Assembly (NCBI RefSeq): GCF_016820575.1
Contig: NZ_JAEMQH010000001.1
Location: 930,001-994,000 of the forward strand
From: Marinobacter sediminum
Lineage (GTDB): Bacteria; Pseudomonadota; Gammaproteobacteria; Pseudomonadales; Oleiphilaceae
Reading direction: 5' to 3'
DNA length: 64,000 nt
Numbering within the stretch: the stretch's first letter is position 1; each line of letters starts with the position of its first letter. Shown here one piece after another: positions 52,391 through 62,880 of this stretch. The translations under genes and the position numbers were made by a program. A model generated the notes under the pieces. It worked only from the letters and a program-made list of their open reading frames with translations. It did not search any database and had not been told where the DNA came from.

Positions 52391-52627
52391 TTAAAATTTC
52401 TCGCCGCGGGCACGAAGATCTGCCAGCACAGCGTCAATGCCTTTTTTGTCGATGATGCGCATGCCCTTGGTGGATACGCGCAGCTTCACGAAACGCTTCT
52501 CGGACTCAACCCAGAAACGGTGGTTCTGCAGATTCGGCAGAAAACGACGACGAGTGTGGTTCATCGCGTGGGAAACGTTATTACCGGATACCGGACGCTT
52601 ACCGGTAACCTGACAAACTCTGGACAT
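52391..52627 (-). CDS. rpmB: 50S ribosomal protein L28
   Basis: A 78-residue basic protein. [23 protein letters not shown] at the start (shown across its conserved blocks), [14 protein letters not shown] and the C-terminal [16 protein letters not shown] are L28 hallmarks. The ATG at 52627 has a GGAGGCAAG site; an in-frame extension upstream is rejected. First gene of the rpmB-rpmG operon, downstream of radC. Confidence 0.97.
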   Translation of the reverse strand: MSRVCQVTGKRPVSGNNVSHAMNHTRRRFLPNLQNHRFWVESEKRFVKLRVSTKGMRIIDKKGIDAVLADLRARGEKF

Positions 52628-52844
52628 ACTTGCCTCCGACCTGAGCAATGGTCTCTATAGTACAAATTCGTTTTTAGTGCGTCTCTGGTTGCTAAGGAAC
52701 GCTAACGCCCCTGTTTCGCGCCTCTAAACTGAACGCTGCTCGCCAGACGCCGCCAGAAAGGGACGCTTTTATACCAGAACTCGCCCCCCAACGCAAAAAA
52801 TTGTTGGGAATTTGGCCAGTTTTCCGGCGCAATGGTTCGGGCAA

Positions 52845-53519
52845 TCACATCAGTCCCCGTTCAGCGAGCGATACTACCTCACCGTGGCCGACAACCATAT
52901 GGTCAAGAACCCTGATATCGACCAGAGTCAGTGCTTCTTTCAAGCGCCGGGTCAGGGCCACGTCCGCCTCGCTCGGTTCGGCCACCCCGGACGGGTGGTT
53001 GTGGGCAAAGATAACGGCGGCGGCATTGTCCTCCAGAGCCTGGCGCACTACCTCGCGAGGGTACACTGCGGCACCGTCGATGGTGCCACGGAACAGCTCC
53101 CGGTACTGAATGACCCGGTGCCGGTTGTCGAGAAACAGTCCGGCGAACACTTCGTGGGGGTAGGTGCCGAGCCGGCTGGTCAGGAATCGCCGGGTGTCTT
53201 CTGGCGAGCGCAGTGGGTCACCCTGGCGCAGCGGTTCATCCATCACCCGCCGGGCCATTTCCATGGCAGCCTGGACCTGGGCGTATTTGGCGGTACCCAG
53301 TCCCTTGGTGTCGCAGAATTGGCTGCGGGAGGCGGTCATCAGGCCGCGCAGACTGCCAAACCGGTTGATCAGAGTGCGCGCCATGGTCATCACCGGCATG
53401 CCGGTGGTGCCGGTGCGCAGGAAAATGGCCAGAAGTTCGGCATCTGACAGGCTGTTGGCGCCGTGGGCGAGCAACCGTTCCCGGGGGCGCTCGTCCGGGC
53501 GCCAGGAGGGGGTATTCAT
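52845..53519 (-). CDS. radC: RadC-family protein (JAMM metalloprotease fold)
   Basis: A 224-residue protein: an N-terminal helix-hairpin-helix region ([27 protein letters not shown] in pieces, about residues 9-35) and a C-terminal JAMM/MPN domain with the zinc-site signature [14 protein letters not shown] (about residues 172-185). The old DNA-repair role is doubtful in the literature. The start is ATG. It is divergent from coaBC, with a perfect-arm palindrome between them, and upstream of rpmB on the same strand as in many gammaproteobacteria. Confidence 0.94.
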   Translation of the reverse strand: MNTPSWRPDERPRERLLAHGANSLSDAELLAIFLRTGTTGMPVMTMARTLINRFGSLRGLMTASRSQFCDTKGLGTAKYAQVQAAMEMARRVMDEPLRQGDPLRSPEDTRRFLTSRLGTYPHEVFAGLFLDNRHRVIQYRELFRGTIDGAAVYPREVVRQALEDNAAAVIFAHNHPSGVAEPSEADVALTRRLKEALTLVDIRVLDHMVVGHGEVVSLAERGLM

Positions 53520-53588
53520 AGGCTTTCCTTGCAGGTTTTTGGAGGCTCCAGACGCATCCTGCGTCAGCCTTGATTCGAGATTACAAAG

Positions 53589-53606
53589 GTTACTTTAAAA
53601 AGTAAC
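53589..53606. promoter_or_regulatory. Inverted repeat in the radC / coaBC intergenic region
   Basis: GTTACTTT (53589-53596), AA, AAAGTAAC (53599-53606): perfect 8-base arms, 70 bases upstream of radC and 95 bases upstream of coaBC. It looks like a binding site for a dimeric regulator or a small hairpin in the radC leader. No known operator family is assigned. Confidence 0.45.
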
Positions 53607-53700
53607 AATCGGTAAACGTCCGGCCACTCTTGCAGGCTGTCTGTGGCGCCTGAGCATGCTATCTTATAAGCCTTTATTTTTACGAGGATACGGAGCCCCT

Positions 53701-54903
53701 ATGGCCGCCAAACGAATTCTGCTGGGCATTACCGGCGGCATTGCTGCCTATAAGAGCGCGGAGCTGGTTCGTCTGCTGAAAAAGGCCGGCCACAGCGTAA
53801 GGGTAGTCATGACCCGCGGTGCCGAGGCCTTTATCACTCCGCTGACCTTCCAGGCCCTCAGTGGCGAGCCGGTACGGACCTCGTTGCTGGATCCGGAGGC
53901 CGAAGCTGGCATGGGGCACATTGAGTTGGCGAAATGGGCGGATCAGGTGGTTATCGCACCGGCCTCGGCGGATTTTATCGCTCGCTTGGCCAATGGCATG
54001 GCCGATGATCTGCTGACCACGCTGTGCTGCGCCACCGAAGCGCCGATCGCCGTTGCTCCGGCCATGAATCAGGCCATGTGGGGTAATCACCGCACCCAGC
54101 GCAACCTGCGGTTATTGCAGGACGACCCGCAGATCACGCTGTGGGGGCCGGACCAGGGTGAGCAGGCCTGTGGCGATACCGGTCCGGGTCGAATGCTGGA
54201 GCCGCTGGTGCTGGCCGGATTGGTCGCCGGTCAGCCGTCCACCGGTACGCTGACGGGCAAGCGGGTGGTGATTACCGCCGGGCCGACTCGAGAGCCGATT
54301 GATCCGGTGCGCTACATCAGCAACCACAGTTCCGGAAAGATGGGCTACGCCCTGGCCGCGGCCGCCCGGGATGCCGGTGCGGAGGTGGTGCTTATCAGCG
54401 GTCCGGTTGCTATCCCTGCGCCTTCCGGTGTCGAGGTGCGCAATGTGACGACCGCAGCGGACATGCTGCAGGCGTCATCAGCAGCGGTAGACGCCGGCTG
54501 TGACCTGTTTATCGCCAGTGCGGCGGTGGCCGATTACCGGCCACAGAGCTGCGAGTCCGACAAGATCAAGAAATCCAGCGAGCAGATGGCGCTGTCGCTG
54601 GTGCGTAACCCGGACACCTTGGCCACCATTGCCGCCCGGGCCGATGCGCCCTTTACCGTGGGCTTCGCCGCCGAAACCACCGACGTGGCCCGGTACGCCA
54701 TCGACAAGATGCAGCGCAAGAAACTCCGGATGATTGTCGCCAACGACGTGTCGGTGCCGGGGCTCGGTTTCAACAGTGACAACAATGCGGTGACGGTGTT
54801 CTGGCCAGACGGGCAGGCCTCCATCGGGCCGGATAGCAAACAACGGATTGCCGATCGCCTGATGGCACTGGTCGGCGAACATCTTGATCAGGCGGCGGGC
54901 TGA
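53701..54903 (+). CDS. coaBC: Bifunctional phosphopantothenoylcysteine decarboxylase / phosphopantothenate-cysteine ligase
   Basis: A 400-residue flavoprotein for steps two and three of CoA synthesis. CoaC half (residues 1-190): GITGGIAAYKSAELVR, the catalytic His in GHIELAKWADQ, APAMNQAMWGN and the cysteine lid ACGDTGPGRM. CoaB half: VITAGPTREPIDPVRYISNHSSGKMG and the IKKSS lysine. The ATG at 53701 is preferred because the conserved sequence starts there and a GGAG site precedes it. dut follows 36 bases later, the usual gammaproteobacterial order. Confidence 0.96.
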   Translation: MAAKRILLGITGGIAAYKSAELVRLLKKAGHSVRVVMTRGAEAFITPLTFQALSGEPVRTSLLDPEAEAGMGHIELAKWADQVVIAPASADFIARLANGMADDLLTTLCCATEAPIAVAPAMNQAMWGNHRTQRNLRLLQDDPQITLWGPDQGEQACGDTGPGRMLEPLVLAGLVAGQPSTGTLTGKRVVITAGPTREPIDPVRYISNHSSGKMGYALAAAARDAGAEVVLISGPVAIPAPSGVEVRNVTTAADMLQASSAAVDAGCDLFIASAAVADYRPQSCESDKIKKSSEQMALSLVRNPDTLATIAARADAPFTVGFAAETTDVARYAIDKMQRKKLRMIVANDVSVPGLGFNSDNNAVTVFWPDGQASIGPDSKQRIADRLMALVGEHLDQAAG

Positions 54904-54939
54904 ACCCGAACCGCTTCTTCTATCAGTAATAGGACGATT

Positions 54940-55401
54940 ATGACCACGAAAAAACTTCAGGTGCGGATACTGGATGAGCGTATTGGCAACCAGATCGCAT
55001 TTCCGGAATACGCGACCGACGGCTCCGCCGGTCTGGACCTCCGGGCCTGCCTTGACCAACCCCTGACCCTCGAGCCGGGCCAGACCCACCTGATCAAAAC
55101 CGGGCTGTCGATTCATATCGGGGACCCGGCCCTTGCAGCGATGATTCTTCCGCGCAGCGGACTCGGTCATAAGCACGGCATCGTGCTGGGCAATTTGGTC
55201 GGCCTGATTGACTCCGATTACCAGGGTGAGCTCATGGTGTCCTGCTGGAACCGCGGCCAGACCACCTTCACCGTTGAGGTGGGAGAGCGGATTGCCCAGC
55301 TGGTTCTGGTCCCGGTGGTGCAGGCGGATTTTGAAGTGGTGTCAGAATTCGATGCCAGCGACCGCGGTGAGGGTGGCTTTGGTTCGACTGGCACGCGCTG
55401 A
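54940..55401 (+). CDS. dut: Deoxyuridine 5'-triphosphate nucleotidohydrolase
   Basis: A 153-residue trimeric dUTPase that makes dUMP for thymidylate synthesis and keeps uracil out of DNA. All five family motifs are intact: [36 protein letters not shown] with the catalytic Asp, [11 protein letters not shown] and the C-terminal GEGGFGSTG. It lies between coaBC and algC. Confidence 0.97.
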   Translation: MTTKKLQVRILDERIGNQIAFPEYATDGSAGLDLRACLDQPLTLEPGQTHLIKTGLSIHIGDPALAAMILPRSGLGHKHGIVLGNLVGLIDSDYQGELMVSCWNRGQTTFTVEVGERIAQLVLVPVVQADFEVVSEFDASDRGEGGFGSTGTR

Positions 55402-55493
55402 GTCGCGGCCCAGCCACGCACAACCCCAGGCCGGCGTCTATACTGAGCGCAACGTGCGAGTTCAGGATAAAAAATACAACAGCAGGACGGATT

Positions 55494-58127
55494 ATGAAGC
55501 TGGGTAAGAAAAAAACTGACGACGCTTCCGTTGATGAAAAGCCCGCCAAGAAGGCAGCCAAGACCGACAAGAAAGCAGCCGCGGGATCGCAGCTCAAAAA
55601 GCTGAATTCGGTGGCCGCCAGTCAGGCAATCGTGGTGGTGCTGGCCGGGTTACTGGCTGCGGTGCTGGTTCATTTCCTGGTTGTCCAGCCAGCCGCAATC
55701 GAGCGCTTCGATGTGGAAAAGGCGGTTGAGGCCGAGTCGGCAGCGCTGCGGATGAACCAGTATCTGGCATTGATGCAGGCCAGCGTGAACGGTCTGGCCG
55801 CCCGCCCGGACGTTATTGCTGCGGTGTCTGAACCCAGCACTATCGTGGCCACCGAGCAGAGCCTGACCAATGCACTGCCCGGCATTCAGGGTGTGCATCT
55901 GTTTCCGTACAAGCAGATTCCCCGCACCGCCAACGAACGGGGCGCGCTCGGGTTCGCCGGTCTTGAACTGTTGCGGCGGGCGGAAAACGGCCAGCCACTG
56001 CACCCGGATGCGTTTCCCCGCGACAACCGCTGGCTGGTCCAGATGGCAACGCCGGTGCGCAACCCGGTCAGCAATGCGGTGATTGGCAGCCTGCTGGTGA
56101 TCTTTGATGCTGCTCGCTTGCAGCCGCTGCTGCAGGTGGTTAACGACGATCTGGGTGGCAAGCTGGAGCTGACCCAAACCGTGGCCGGCACCACGCGCGC
56201 GATTGTCAGCCAGGGCAGTGGCTCTGGAGCGGCAGAAACCCGGTCACTGGCGAACCCCGACTGGTCCGTCGCCTATACCCCCGCCAAGGCGCCAACTGCG
56301 CCGGTGGACATCGTCATGATCGCCATCCTGGTCGGGGCGCCGATCTTGTTGGCGGCGATTCTGGTGTGGGTTCTGCTCAGCCGTGCGCAGCAGAGTATCC
56401 GCCGGGACGTGACCGCACTTATTCAGTGGGCGCATAAAGTGTTTGGGGGCGACCGGGCCAAGCTGCCGCCGCTCCAGTGGGACATGGTGGCGTCCACCGG
56501 CGAGGTTCTGGCCCGGCTATCCCAGGTGGTGGACAAACGGGTGGTCAAGGCCCTTGAATTGGCGCGGCCGAAAAAGTCGCCCGGTAGCAAGCAGCCCGCA
56601 GCGGCCGGCGACGACGAGCCTCTGTTCGAGGACAAGGACATGCCCGATATCGACATGCTTGATGGCGATGAGGACGTCCTCGGCTTTGGCGGTGGCGAGG
56701 ACATGCTGCAGGGCGATGATGGACTGGTTTTGGAAGAAGCTCCGGAGCCGGCGGTGGCATTGTCCCCCGACATTTTCCGGGCCTACGACATTCGCGGCAT
56801 CGTTGGCGAGACCCTGTCCGCTGATGCGGTCCAGCTGATCGGCCAGGCGATCGGTTCCGAGGCCGTGGAGCGGGGCATCGGCGCCCTGTGCATTGGCTAT
56901 GACGGCCGTCATTCCAGCCCTGAACTGGCCAATGCCCTGGCCCGTGGTGTCATGGCCACCGGTTGTGATGTGATTCATGTCGGCGCTGTGCCCACACCGG
57001 TGCTTTATTTTGCCACCCAGGAGCTACAGACCGGCTCCGGGGTGATGGTGACCGGCAGCCACAACCCGGCCAATTACAATGGCCTGAAGATCATGCTGGG
57101 CGGCGAAACCCTGTCCGGGGATGCCATCCAGAAACTGTACCAGCGAACCCAGACTGCTGATTTTGCCAGTGGTCAGGGTGGCCAGTCGTCGGAAGATGTC
57201 CGTCGGGCCTACCTGGATCGCATCGTTGGCGATATCGCCGTGGCCGCGCCGCTGAAGGTGGTGGTGGATGCCGGCAATGGCATTGCCGGAGAGCTGGCAC
57301 CGATGCTGGTTGAAGAACTGGGCTGTGAAGTGGTGCCGCTGTACTGCGAAGTGGATGGCGATTTCCCCAACCACCACCCGGATCCAGGAAAACCGGAAAA
57401 CCTGGTCGATTTGATTGCCCGGGTGAAGGAAGAGAAGGCTGATATTGGCCTCGCATTTGATGGCGATGGTGACCGCCTGGGCGTGGTCACCAACACCGGC
57501 AAGATCATCTGGCCGGACCGCTTGCTCATGTTGTTTGCCCGCGACGTGGTCTCACGCAACCCAGGCGCCGACGTGCTCTACGACGTCAAATGCAGCCGGC
57601 GCGTGGCCGGAGTCATTTCAGAAGCCGGCGGGCGGCCGATCATGTGGAAAACCGGCCATTCGCTGATGAAGGCCAAGATGAAAGAGACCGGCGCCCAGTT
57701 GGCTGGTGAAATGAGTGGGCATATTTTCTTTGGCGAACGCTGGTACGGCTTTGACGATGGCCTGTATGCCGCCGCCCGCCTGCTGGAAATCCTCGGCATC
57801 GAAGACCGCCACAGCGACGAGGTGTTCGCGGACTTCCCCGAAGACGTCAGCACGCCGGAGCTTAATGTTGAAGTGACCGAGAGCAGTAAATTCGGGATCA
57901 TGGAGCGGCTGGCCCAGGACGGACAGTTTGGTGACGGCAATATCAGCACCATCGACGGCATCCGCGTGGATTACGCCGACGGCTGGGGGCTGTGCCGGGC
58001 GTCCAACACCACGCCGGTTCTGGTGCTGCGCTTCGAGGCCGAAACTGATGAGGGCCTGGAGCGGATCAAGGGTATCTTCCGGGAGCAGTTGCAGAAAGCA
58101 GCTCCGGATATCGCAGCGGACTTCTGA
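55494..58127 (+). CDS. algC: Phosphomannomutase/phosphoglucomutase with membrane N-terminal extension
   Basis: An 877-residue protein, nearly twice the 463 residues of P. aeruginosa AlgC. Residues from about 421 on are the alpha-D-phosphohexomutase: YDIRGIVGETLS, the phosphoserine loop MVTGSHNPANYNG (Ser522), metal site DGDGDRLG (about 656-663), sugar site GEMSGHIFFGER and phosphate site ASNTTPV. The first 420 residues hold a Lys/Ala-rich cytoplasmic start, a membrane segment (about 45-64), a periplasmic cache-like domain, a second segment (about 268-292) and an acidic linker. It makes mannose-1-P or glucose-1-P for exopolysaccharide and LPS. argB follows 47 bases later. Confidence 0.93.
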   Translation: MKLGKKKTDDASVDEKPAKKAAKTDKKAAAGSQLKKLNSVAASQAIVVVLAGLLAAVLVHFLVVQPAAIERFDVEKAVEAESAALRMNQYLALMQASVNGLAARPDVIAAVSEPSTIVATEQSLTNALPGIQGVHLFPYKQIPRTANERGALGFAGLELLRRAENGQPLHPDAFPRDNRWLVQMATPVRNPVSNAVIGSLLVIFDAARLQPLLQVVNDDLGGKLELTQTVAGTTRAIVSQGSGSGAAETRSLANPDWSVAYTPAKAPTAPVDIVMIAILVGAPILLAAILVWVLLSRAQQSIRRDVTALIQWAHKVFGGDRAKLPPLQWDMVASTGEVLARLSQVVDKRVVKALELARPKKSPGSKQPAAAGDDEPLFEDKDMPDIDMLDGDEDVLGFGGGEDMLQGDDGLVLEEAPEPAVALSPDIFRAYDIRGIVGETLSADAVQLIGQAIGSEAVERGIGALCIGYDGRHSSPELANALARGVMATGCDVIHVGAVPTPVLYFATQELQTGSGVMVTGSHNPANYNGLKIMLGGETLSGDAIQKLYQRTQTADFASGQGGQSSEDVRRAYLDRIVGDIAVAAPLKVVVDAGNGIAGELAPMLVEELGCEVVPLYCEVDGDFPNHHPDPGKPENLVDLIARVKEEKADIGLAFDGDGDRLGVVTNTGKIIWPDRLLMLFARDVVSRNPGADVLYDVKCSRRVAGVISEAGGRPIMWKTGHSLMKAKMKETGAQLAGEMSGHIFFGERWYGFDDGLYAAARLLEILGIEDRHSDEVFADFPEDVSTPELNVEVTESSKFGIMERLAQDGQFGDGNISTIDGIRVDYADGWGLCRASNTTPVLVLRFEAETDEGLERIKGIFREQLQKAAPDIAADF

Positions 58128-58159
58128 CCGCTGTTTATCGAACGTTTTTAACCACGTAA

Positions 58160-59071
<912 letters not shown>

Positions 59072-59095
59072 ACGCCTGGTACGAGGAGTCTGTGG

Positions 59096-60346
59096 ATGAA
59101 GCGCCTGCTGAAACTGCTGGTTGTGCTCGGCCTGGGCGGCTTTGTGGTGTTCAAGGCCGGGGTCTGGTGGTTAACCGACCAGCGTCTGGCCGAGGCCCGG
59201 TCTGCTCTGGAGTCTTACGGCGTGATCGAGCGTGGAACCATCAGTTCCGGCGTTGACGGCCGTGTGGTTTTGTCTGGCAGCAGCTGGCAGGACTTCCGAT
59301 TGACCCGCCCCCTGGAGTTTGGCCGTCTTGAGTTCGATGCCGGATCGCCTTTGGACCTGGTATCGGCCCTGATGGACCCGGGCACGCTGCCAGCCAGTTG
59401 GACGCTGCAGGCCGACGGGCTGGGGCTGGTGCTTGAGGCCACCATGTTCCGCAACTGGGTCACCGCCGAGGGTCAGAACGGCAGTGGCGAGCCCACGTTG
59501 ATGACCCTGTCCTGCGCGCCGGATCCCCGTCAGCAGCTGGGCAGCGGTGACCTGATGCGAATGGGTATCACCGCACTGGGCGGCGAAATCCTGATTCGGC
59601 AACACGCCGGCGGTGTCTTTGCCGAGCTCAATACCGCGGGCACCGGAAGCCTGGAGCTGAAGTGGCCCGATGCTCGAATTGACGTCGTCGATCCCGAGCG
59701 TGTGTTCGACAGCACCACCGAGGCCATGACCGTGACCCTGCGCGACGGTGGCTTGATGCGCCGGATAGCTGCCTACTGCGCCCGTGAGGCGGGGCTGGAG
59801 CCATCGGCGTGGGCCGACCAGACTCTGGCCGCCTTTAAGCAGGGCCTCGAAGCGCGGGGCTTGAACGCCAGCCGGCAACTGCTGGCGCTGTATCGGCAAT
59901 GGCTGCTGGAAGGCGGTGAAATCACGGTGGCCGTGCAGCCGAAAGCGCCCGCCCTTGGCATCCCGATTGTGCCCGTGGGCGAAGAGCCTGAGGGTGCCGG
60001 CTGGACCGTGGCGTACAATGGCGCCACAGTGCCCGATGTGTTCCTGCGTGAAGCCGAATCGGTGCTCGCGGAGCCGGATCCGGGTGCTGCTGAACCCGCT
60101 GAACAGCAGGAGAACCCGGAGGTGCAGGGGTGGTATGCTGCTTCGGTTGAGAATGCCAGTCAGTGGATAGGGCGCCAGGTTCGCGTCACTCTGTCCAATG
60201 ACAACGTGGTTGAAGGTCGGCTGGTCAGCGTCAGCGAGCGCGAGCTTGAAGTTGCTCGGGTCGTGGCCGGCGGTGAAGTAGCCTATCCAATGCTGGCGCG
60301 TGCCATTACCGGTTTTGAGGTGTGGCGTCGCGGTCGCAAACAGTGA
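59096..60346 (+). CDS. Uncharacterised membrane protein with C-terminal Sm/SH3-like domain
   Basis: A 416-residue protein I do not recognise. It has one N-terminal membrane segment (about residues 5-27), a large presumably periplasmic domain with beta-rich character (about 35-220), a helical part (about 220-275), a Pro/Glu-rich linker (about 318-338) and a C-terminal small beta-barrel-like stretch (about 350-410: WIGRQVRVTLSNDNVVEGRLVSV) reminiscent of Sm/SH3-type folds. It lies 24 bases behind argB and 25 bases before argE, so it is embedded in the arginine genes, but nothing in it points to arginine chemistry. The start has a GAGGAG site. Confidence 0.7.
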   Translation: MKRLLKLLVVLGLGGFVVFKAGVWWLTDQRLAEARSALESYGVIERGTISSGVDGRVVLSGSSWQDFRLTRPLEFGRLEFDAGSPLDLVSALMDPGTLPASWTLQADGLGLVLEATMFRNWVTAEGQNGSGEPTLMTLSCAPDPRQQLGSGDLMRMGITALGGEILIRQHAGGVFAELNTAGTGSLELKWPDARIDVVDPERVFDSTTEAMTVTLRDGGLMRRIAAYCAREAGLEPSAWADQTLAAFKQGLEARGLNASRQLLALYRQWLLEGGEITVAVQPKAPALGIPIVPVGEEPEGAGWTVAYNGATVPDVFLREAESVLAEPDPGAAEPAEQQENPEVQGWYAASVENASQWIGRQVRVTLSNDNVVEGRLVSVSERELEVARVVAGGEVAYPMLARAITGFEVWRRGRKQ

Positions 60347-60371
60347 CCCGGATCGGGTTCGAGGGGAGTGT

Positions 60372-61541
60372 ATGTCGCAGTCTGGAGTGAATGTTGCGTC
60401 GGTGCCGGGCGTCAAGGACATGTTGACGCGTTTGATCTCCCTGCCTTCGATAAGCAGTGCTTCGGCCAAGTGGGATCACAGCAACGAAGCGGTGGTTCGG
60501 ATCCTGGCCGAGTGGCTGGAGCCGCTGGGCTTTGCTGTCGAAATTCTGGAAGTGCCGGGCATGCCCGGCAAGTTCAACCTGATTGCCACCTTGGGCAGTG
60601 GCTCAGGAGGGTTGGTGCTGTCCGGTCATACCGACACAGTGCCCTACGACGACCAGCGTTGGACCAGCGATCCGTTTACCCTGACCGAGCGGGATAACCG
60701 CTGGTACGGTCTAGGCACCTGTGACATGAAAGGCTTTTTTGCCCTGGCTATCGAAGCCGCTCGGGAGTTTGCTGGTTCGCCACTGAAGGAGCCCCTTATT
60801 CTGTTGGCGACCGCCGATGAGGAAAGCTCCATGAACGGGGCCCGGGCGCTCGCCGAGGCCGGCAAGCCCAAGGCCCGTTACGCGGTCATTGGCGAGCCCA
60901 CCAGCCTGAAGCCGGTGCGGATGCACAAGGGCATTATGATGGAGCGCCTGAAGTTCGAGGGCCAGTCTGGCCATTCCTCGAATCCGGCGCTCGGTCGCAA
61001 TGCCCTGGAAGGGATGCACGAAGCCCTGTCGGAGCTGTTAACCCTGCGCGGTCAGTGGCAGGAACAGTACCGCAACCCGAACTTTGAGGTTCAGGTGCCA
61101 ACCCTGAATCTCGGCTGCATTCACGGTGGCGATAATCCTAACCGCATCTGTGCCCAGTGCGAGCTGCATTTCGATCTGCGGCCACTGCCGGGCATGGACA
61201 TGGAGAGCCTGCGTCAGGACATTCTCAGCAAGGTTCGGCCGGTGGCTGAGCGCCGGGAGCTGAGCATGGAATTCGAACCGCTGTTCGACGGCGTACCGCC
61301 CTTTGAAACGCCCGCCGACGCCGCCCTGGTAAAGGCCTGTGAAAAGCTGACCGGGCACACCGCCCACGCGGTGGCCTTTGCCACTGAGGCACCCTGGCTA
61401 CAAAAACTGGGTCTGGAAACCCTGGTCATGGGGCCTGGCTCCATTGATCAGGCCCATCAGCCCGATGAGTACATTGAGCTGGCCCAGCTGGAACCGACGA
61501 TTCGGATCCTGAAAGGGCTGATCAGACAATTCTGCTTGTAA
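60372..61541 (+). CDS. argE: Acetylornithine deacetylase
   Basis: A 389-residue zinc hydrolase that releases ornithine from N-acetylornithine. M20 metallopeptidase motifs: LSGHTDTVPYDD, GTCDMKGFFALA, the catalytic Glu pair in ADEESSMNGA, IGEPTSL and the C-terminal GPGSIDQAHQPDEY. The GAGGGGAG site supports the ATG at 60372, and an in-frame extension into the preceding gene is rejected. It lies between the uncharacterised membrane protein and argA. Confidence 0.94.
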   Translation: MSQSGVNVASVPGVKDMLTRLISLPSISSASAKWDHSNEAVVRILAEWLEPLGFAVEILEVPGMPGKFNLIATLGSGSGGLVLSGHTDTVPYDDQRWTSDPFTLTERDNRWYGLGTCDMKGFFALAIEAAREFAGSPLKEPLILLATADEESSMNGARALAEAGKPKARYAVIGEPTSLKPVRMHKGIMMERLKFEGQSGHSSNPALGRNALEGMHEALSELLTLRGQWQEQYRNPNFEVQVPTLNLGCIHGGDNPNRICAQCELHFDLRPLPGMDMESLRQDILSKVRPVAERRELSMEFEPLFDGVPPFETPADAALVKACEKLTGHTAHAVAFATEAPWLQKLGLETLVMGPGSIDQAHQPDEYIELAQLEPTIRILKGLIRQFCL

Positions 61542-61572
61542 GAAGCCTGTAACGACTGACTTGGAGACCGGG

Positions 61573-62880
61573 TTGAAATCGAACGACTGGCTGCACGGAT
61601 TCCGCCACTCATCCCCCTATATTAACGCTCATCGCGGCCGTACGGTGGTGTTGACCATCCCCGGAGATGCCATTGAACATGGCAACTTCATCAACATCAT
61701 CCACGACATTGCCCTGTTGAGCAGTCTTGGGGTGCGGTTGGTGGTGGCGTTTGGTGCCCGCCCGCAAATCCAGACCCGTCTGGACGGTGCCGGTGCCGAG
61801 TCCTCGTTCGCCCAGGGCCTGCGAATCACCCCGGAACAGCAGCTGCCGATGGTGATGGAAGCCATTGGTGGTCTGCGCGCATTTCTGGAAAGCCAGCTGT
61901 CCATGGGGTTGGTGAATTCCCCAATGCACAACGCCCGAATTCGGGTCAGCAGCGGCAACTACGTCGCGGCCCGCCCGGTGGGCGTGCTCGACGGTATCGA
62001 TTTCGGTTACACCGGACGGGTCCGTCGGGTGGACGTGGCCGGAATCGAAAAACTGCTGGAGTTGGGGCACATCGTGCTGCTGCCGCCCATGGGGTATTCG
62101 CCCACCGGCGATGCCTTCAACCTGTCCTACGAAGATGTTGGCAGCCAGGTGGCGGCGGCCTTGCAGGCTGAAAAGCTGCTGGTGTTCATCGACGACGAGG
62201 GCTTGCTGGAAGAAGACGGTAGCCTGATTCGTGAACTCTCCGCCCGGCAGGCCTCGGAGCGCCTGTCCGTTGGTGCCGTGACCGGTCACGACGCGGCGCT
62301 ATTGCGGGCCGCCTGCGACGCCTGTGTTAAAGGCGTTCGGCGGGCCCATATCATCAGCTACGTGAACGACGGGGCCCTGTTGGAAGAAATGTTCACCCGG
62401 GACGGTTCGGGCACGCTGGTCAGCGGCGATAATTACGAACAGATCCGGCAGGCCCGGGTTGAAGACATCGGCGGCATCCTGGAGCTGATCCAGCCCCTGG
62501 AAGAGCAGGGGGTACTGGTACGCCGGTCCCGGGAAATGCTGGAAACCGAGATCGATCGGTTTGTCGTTGCGGAGCGGGACGGCACCATCGTTGGCTGTGC
62601 GGCCCTGTACTATTATCCGGAAGAGCAAGCCGGGGAACTGTCCTGCTTCGCGGTGAATCCGTCCTACCGCCGGGCCGGCCGTGGCGACGATATCCTGGCC
62701 ATGGTTGAAAAGCTGGCAAAGGCGCAGGGTATCCAGAACCTGTTTGTGCTGACCACGCAGACCGAACACTGGTTCCGGGAGCGGGGCTTTCAGATCTCGT
62801 CGGTACAGGCGCTGCCAGGCCCCAAGCTGGCGTCCTACAACGCCCAGCGCAAGTCAAAGGTCTTCGTTAAACCGCTCTGA
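61573..62880 (+). CDS. argA: N-acetylglutamate synthase
   Basis: A 435-residue enzyme for the first step of arginine synthesis (glutamate plus acetyl-CoA). It has an amino-acid-kinase-like regulatory domain (about residues 1-285, with VVAFGARPQIQTRLD) that binds arginine, and a C-terminal GNAT acetyltransferase domain (about 290-435, with LSCFAVNPSYRRAGRGDDIL). The TTG at 61573 is preferred because GGAG lies six bases upstream and the length matches Pseudomonas ArgA; a TTG four codons earlier is the alternative. Start-codon usage (TTG) is the same as in pbpG and the DUF945 gene. Its 3' end overlaps the convergent peptidase gene. Confidence 0.93.
   Translation: MKSNDWLHGFRHSSPYINAHRGRTVVLTIPGDAIEHGNFINIIHDIALLSSLGVRLVVAFGARPQIQTRLDGAGAESSFAQGLRITPEQQLPMVMEAIGGLRAFLESQLSMGLVNSPMHNARIRVSSGNYVAARPVGVLDGIDFGYTGRVRRVDVAGIEKLLELGHIVLLPPMGYSPTGDAFNLSYEDVGSQVAAALQAEKLLVFIDDEGLLEEDGSLIRELSARQASERLSVGAVTGHDAALLRAACDACVKGVRRAHIISYVNDGALLEEMFTRDGSGTLVSGDNYEQIRQARVEDIGGILELIQPLEEQGVLVRRSREMLETEIDRFVVAERDGTIVGCAALYYYPEEQAGELSCFAVNPSYRRAGRGDDILAMVEKLAKAQGIQNLFVLTTQTEHWFRERGFQISSVQALPGPKLASYNAQRKSKVFVKPL

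Noticed and set aside
53520..53700. LexA box controlling radC or coaBC
   Set aside because: No CTGT-N8-ACAG was found; the palindrome present has a different sequence.
59171..60469. A 432-codon antisense open frame over the uncharacterised arginine-cluster gene
   Set aside because: The plus-strand frame fits the operon spacing and has a ribosome site and membrane segment; the antisense frame runs into argE and has low-complexity composition.
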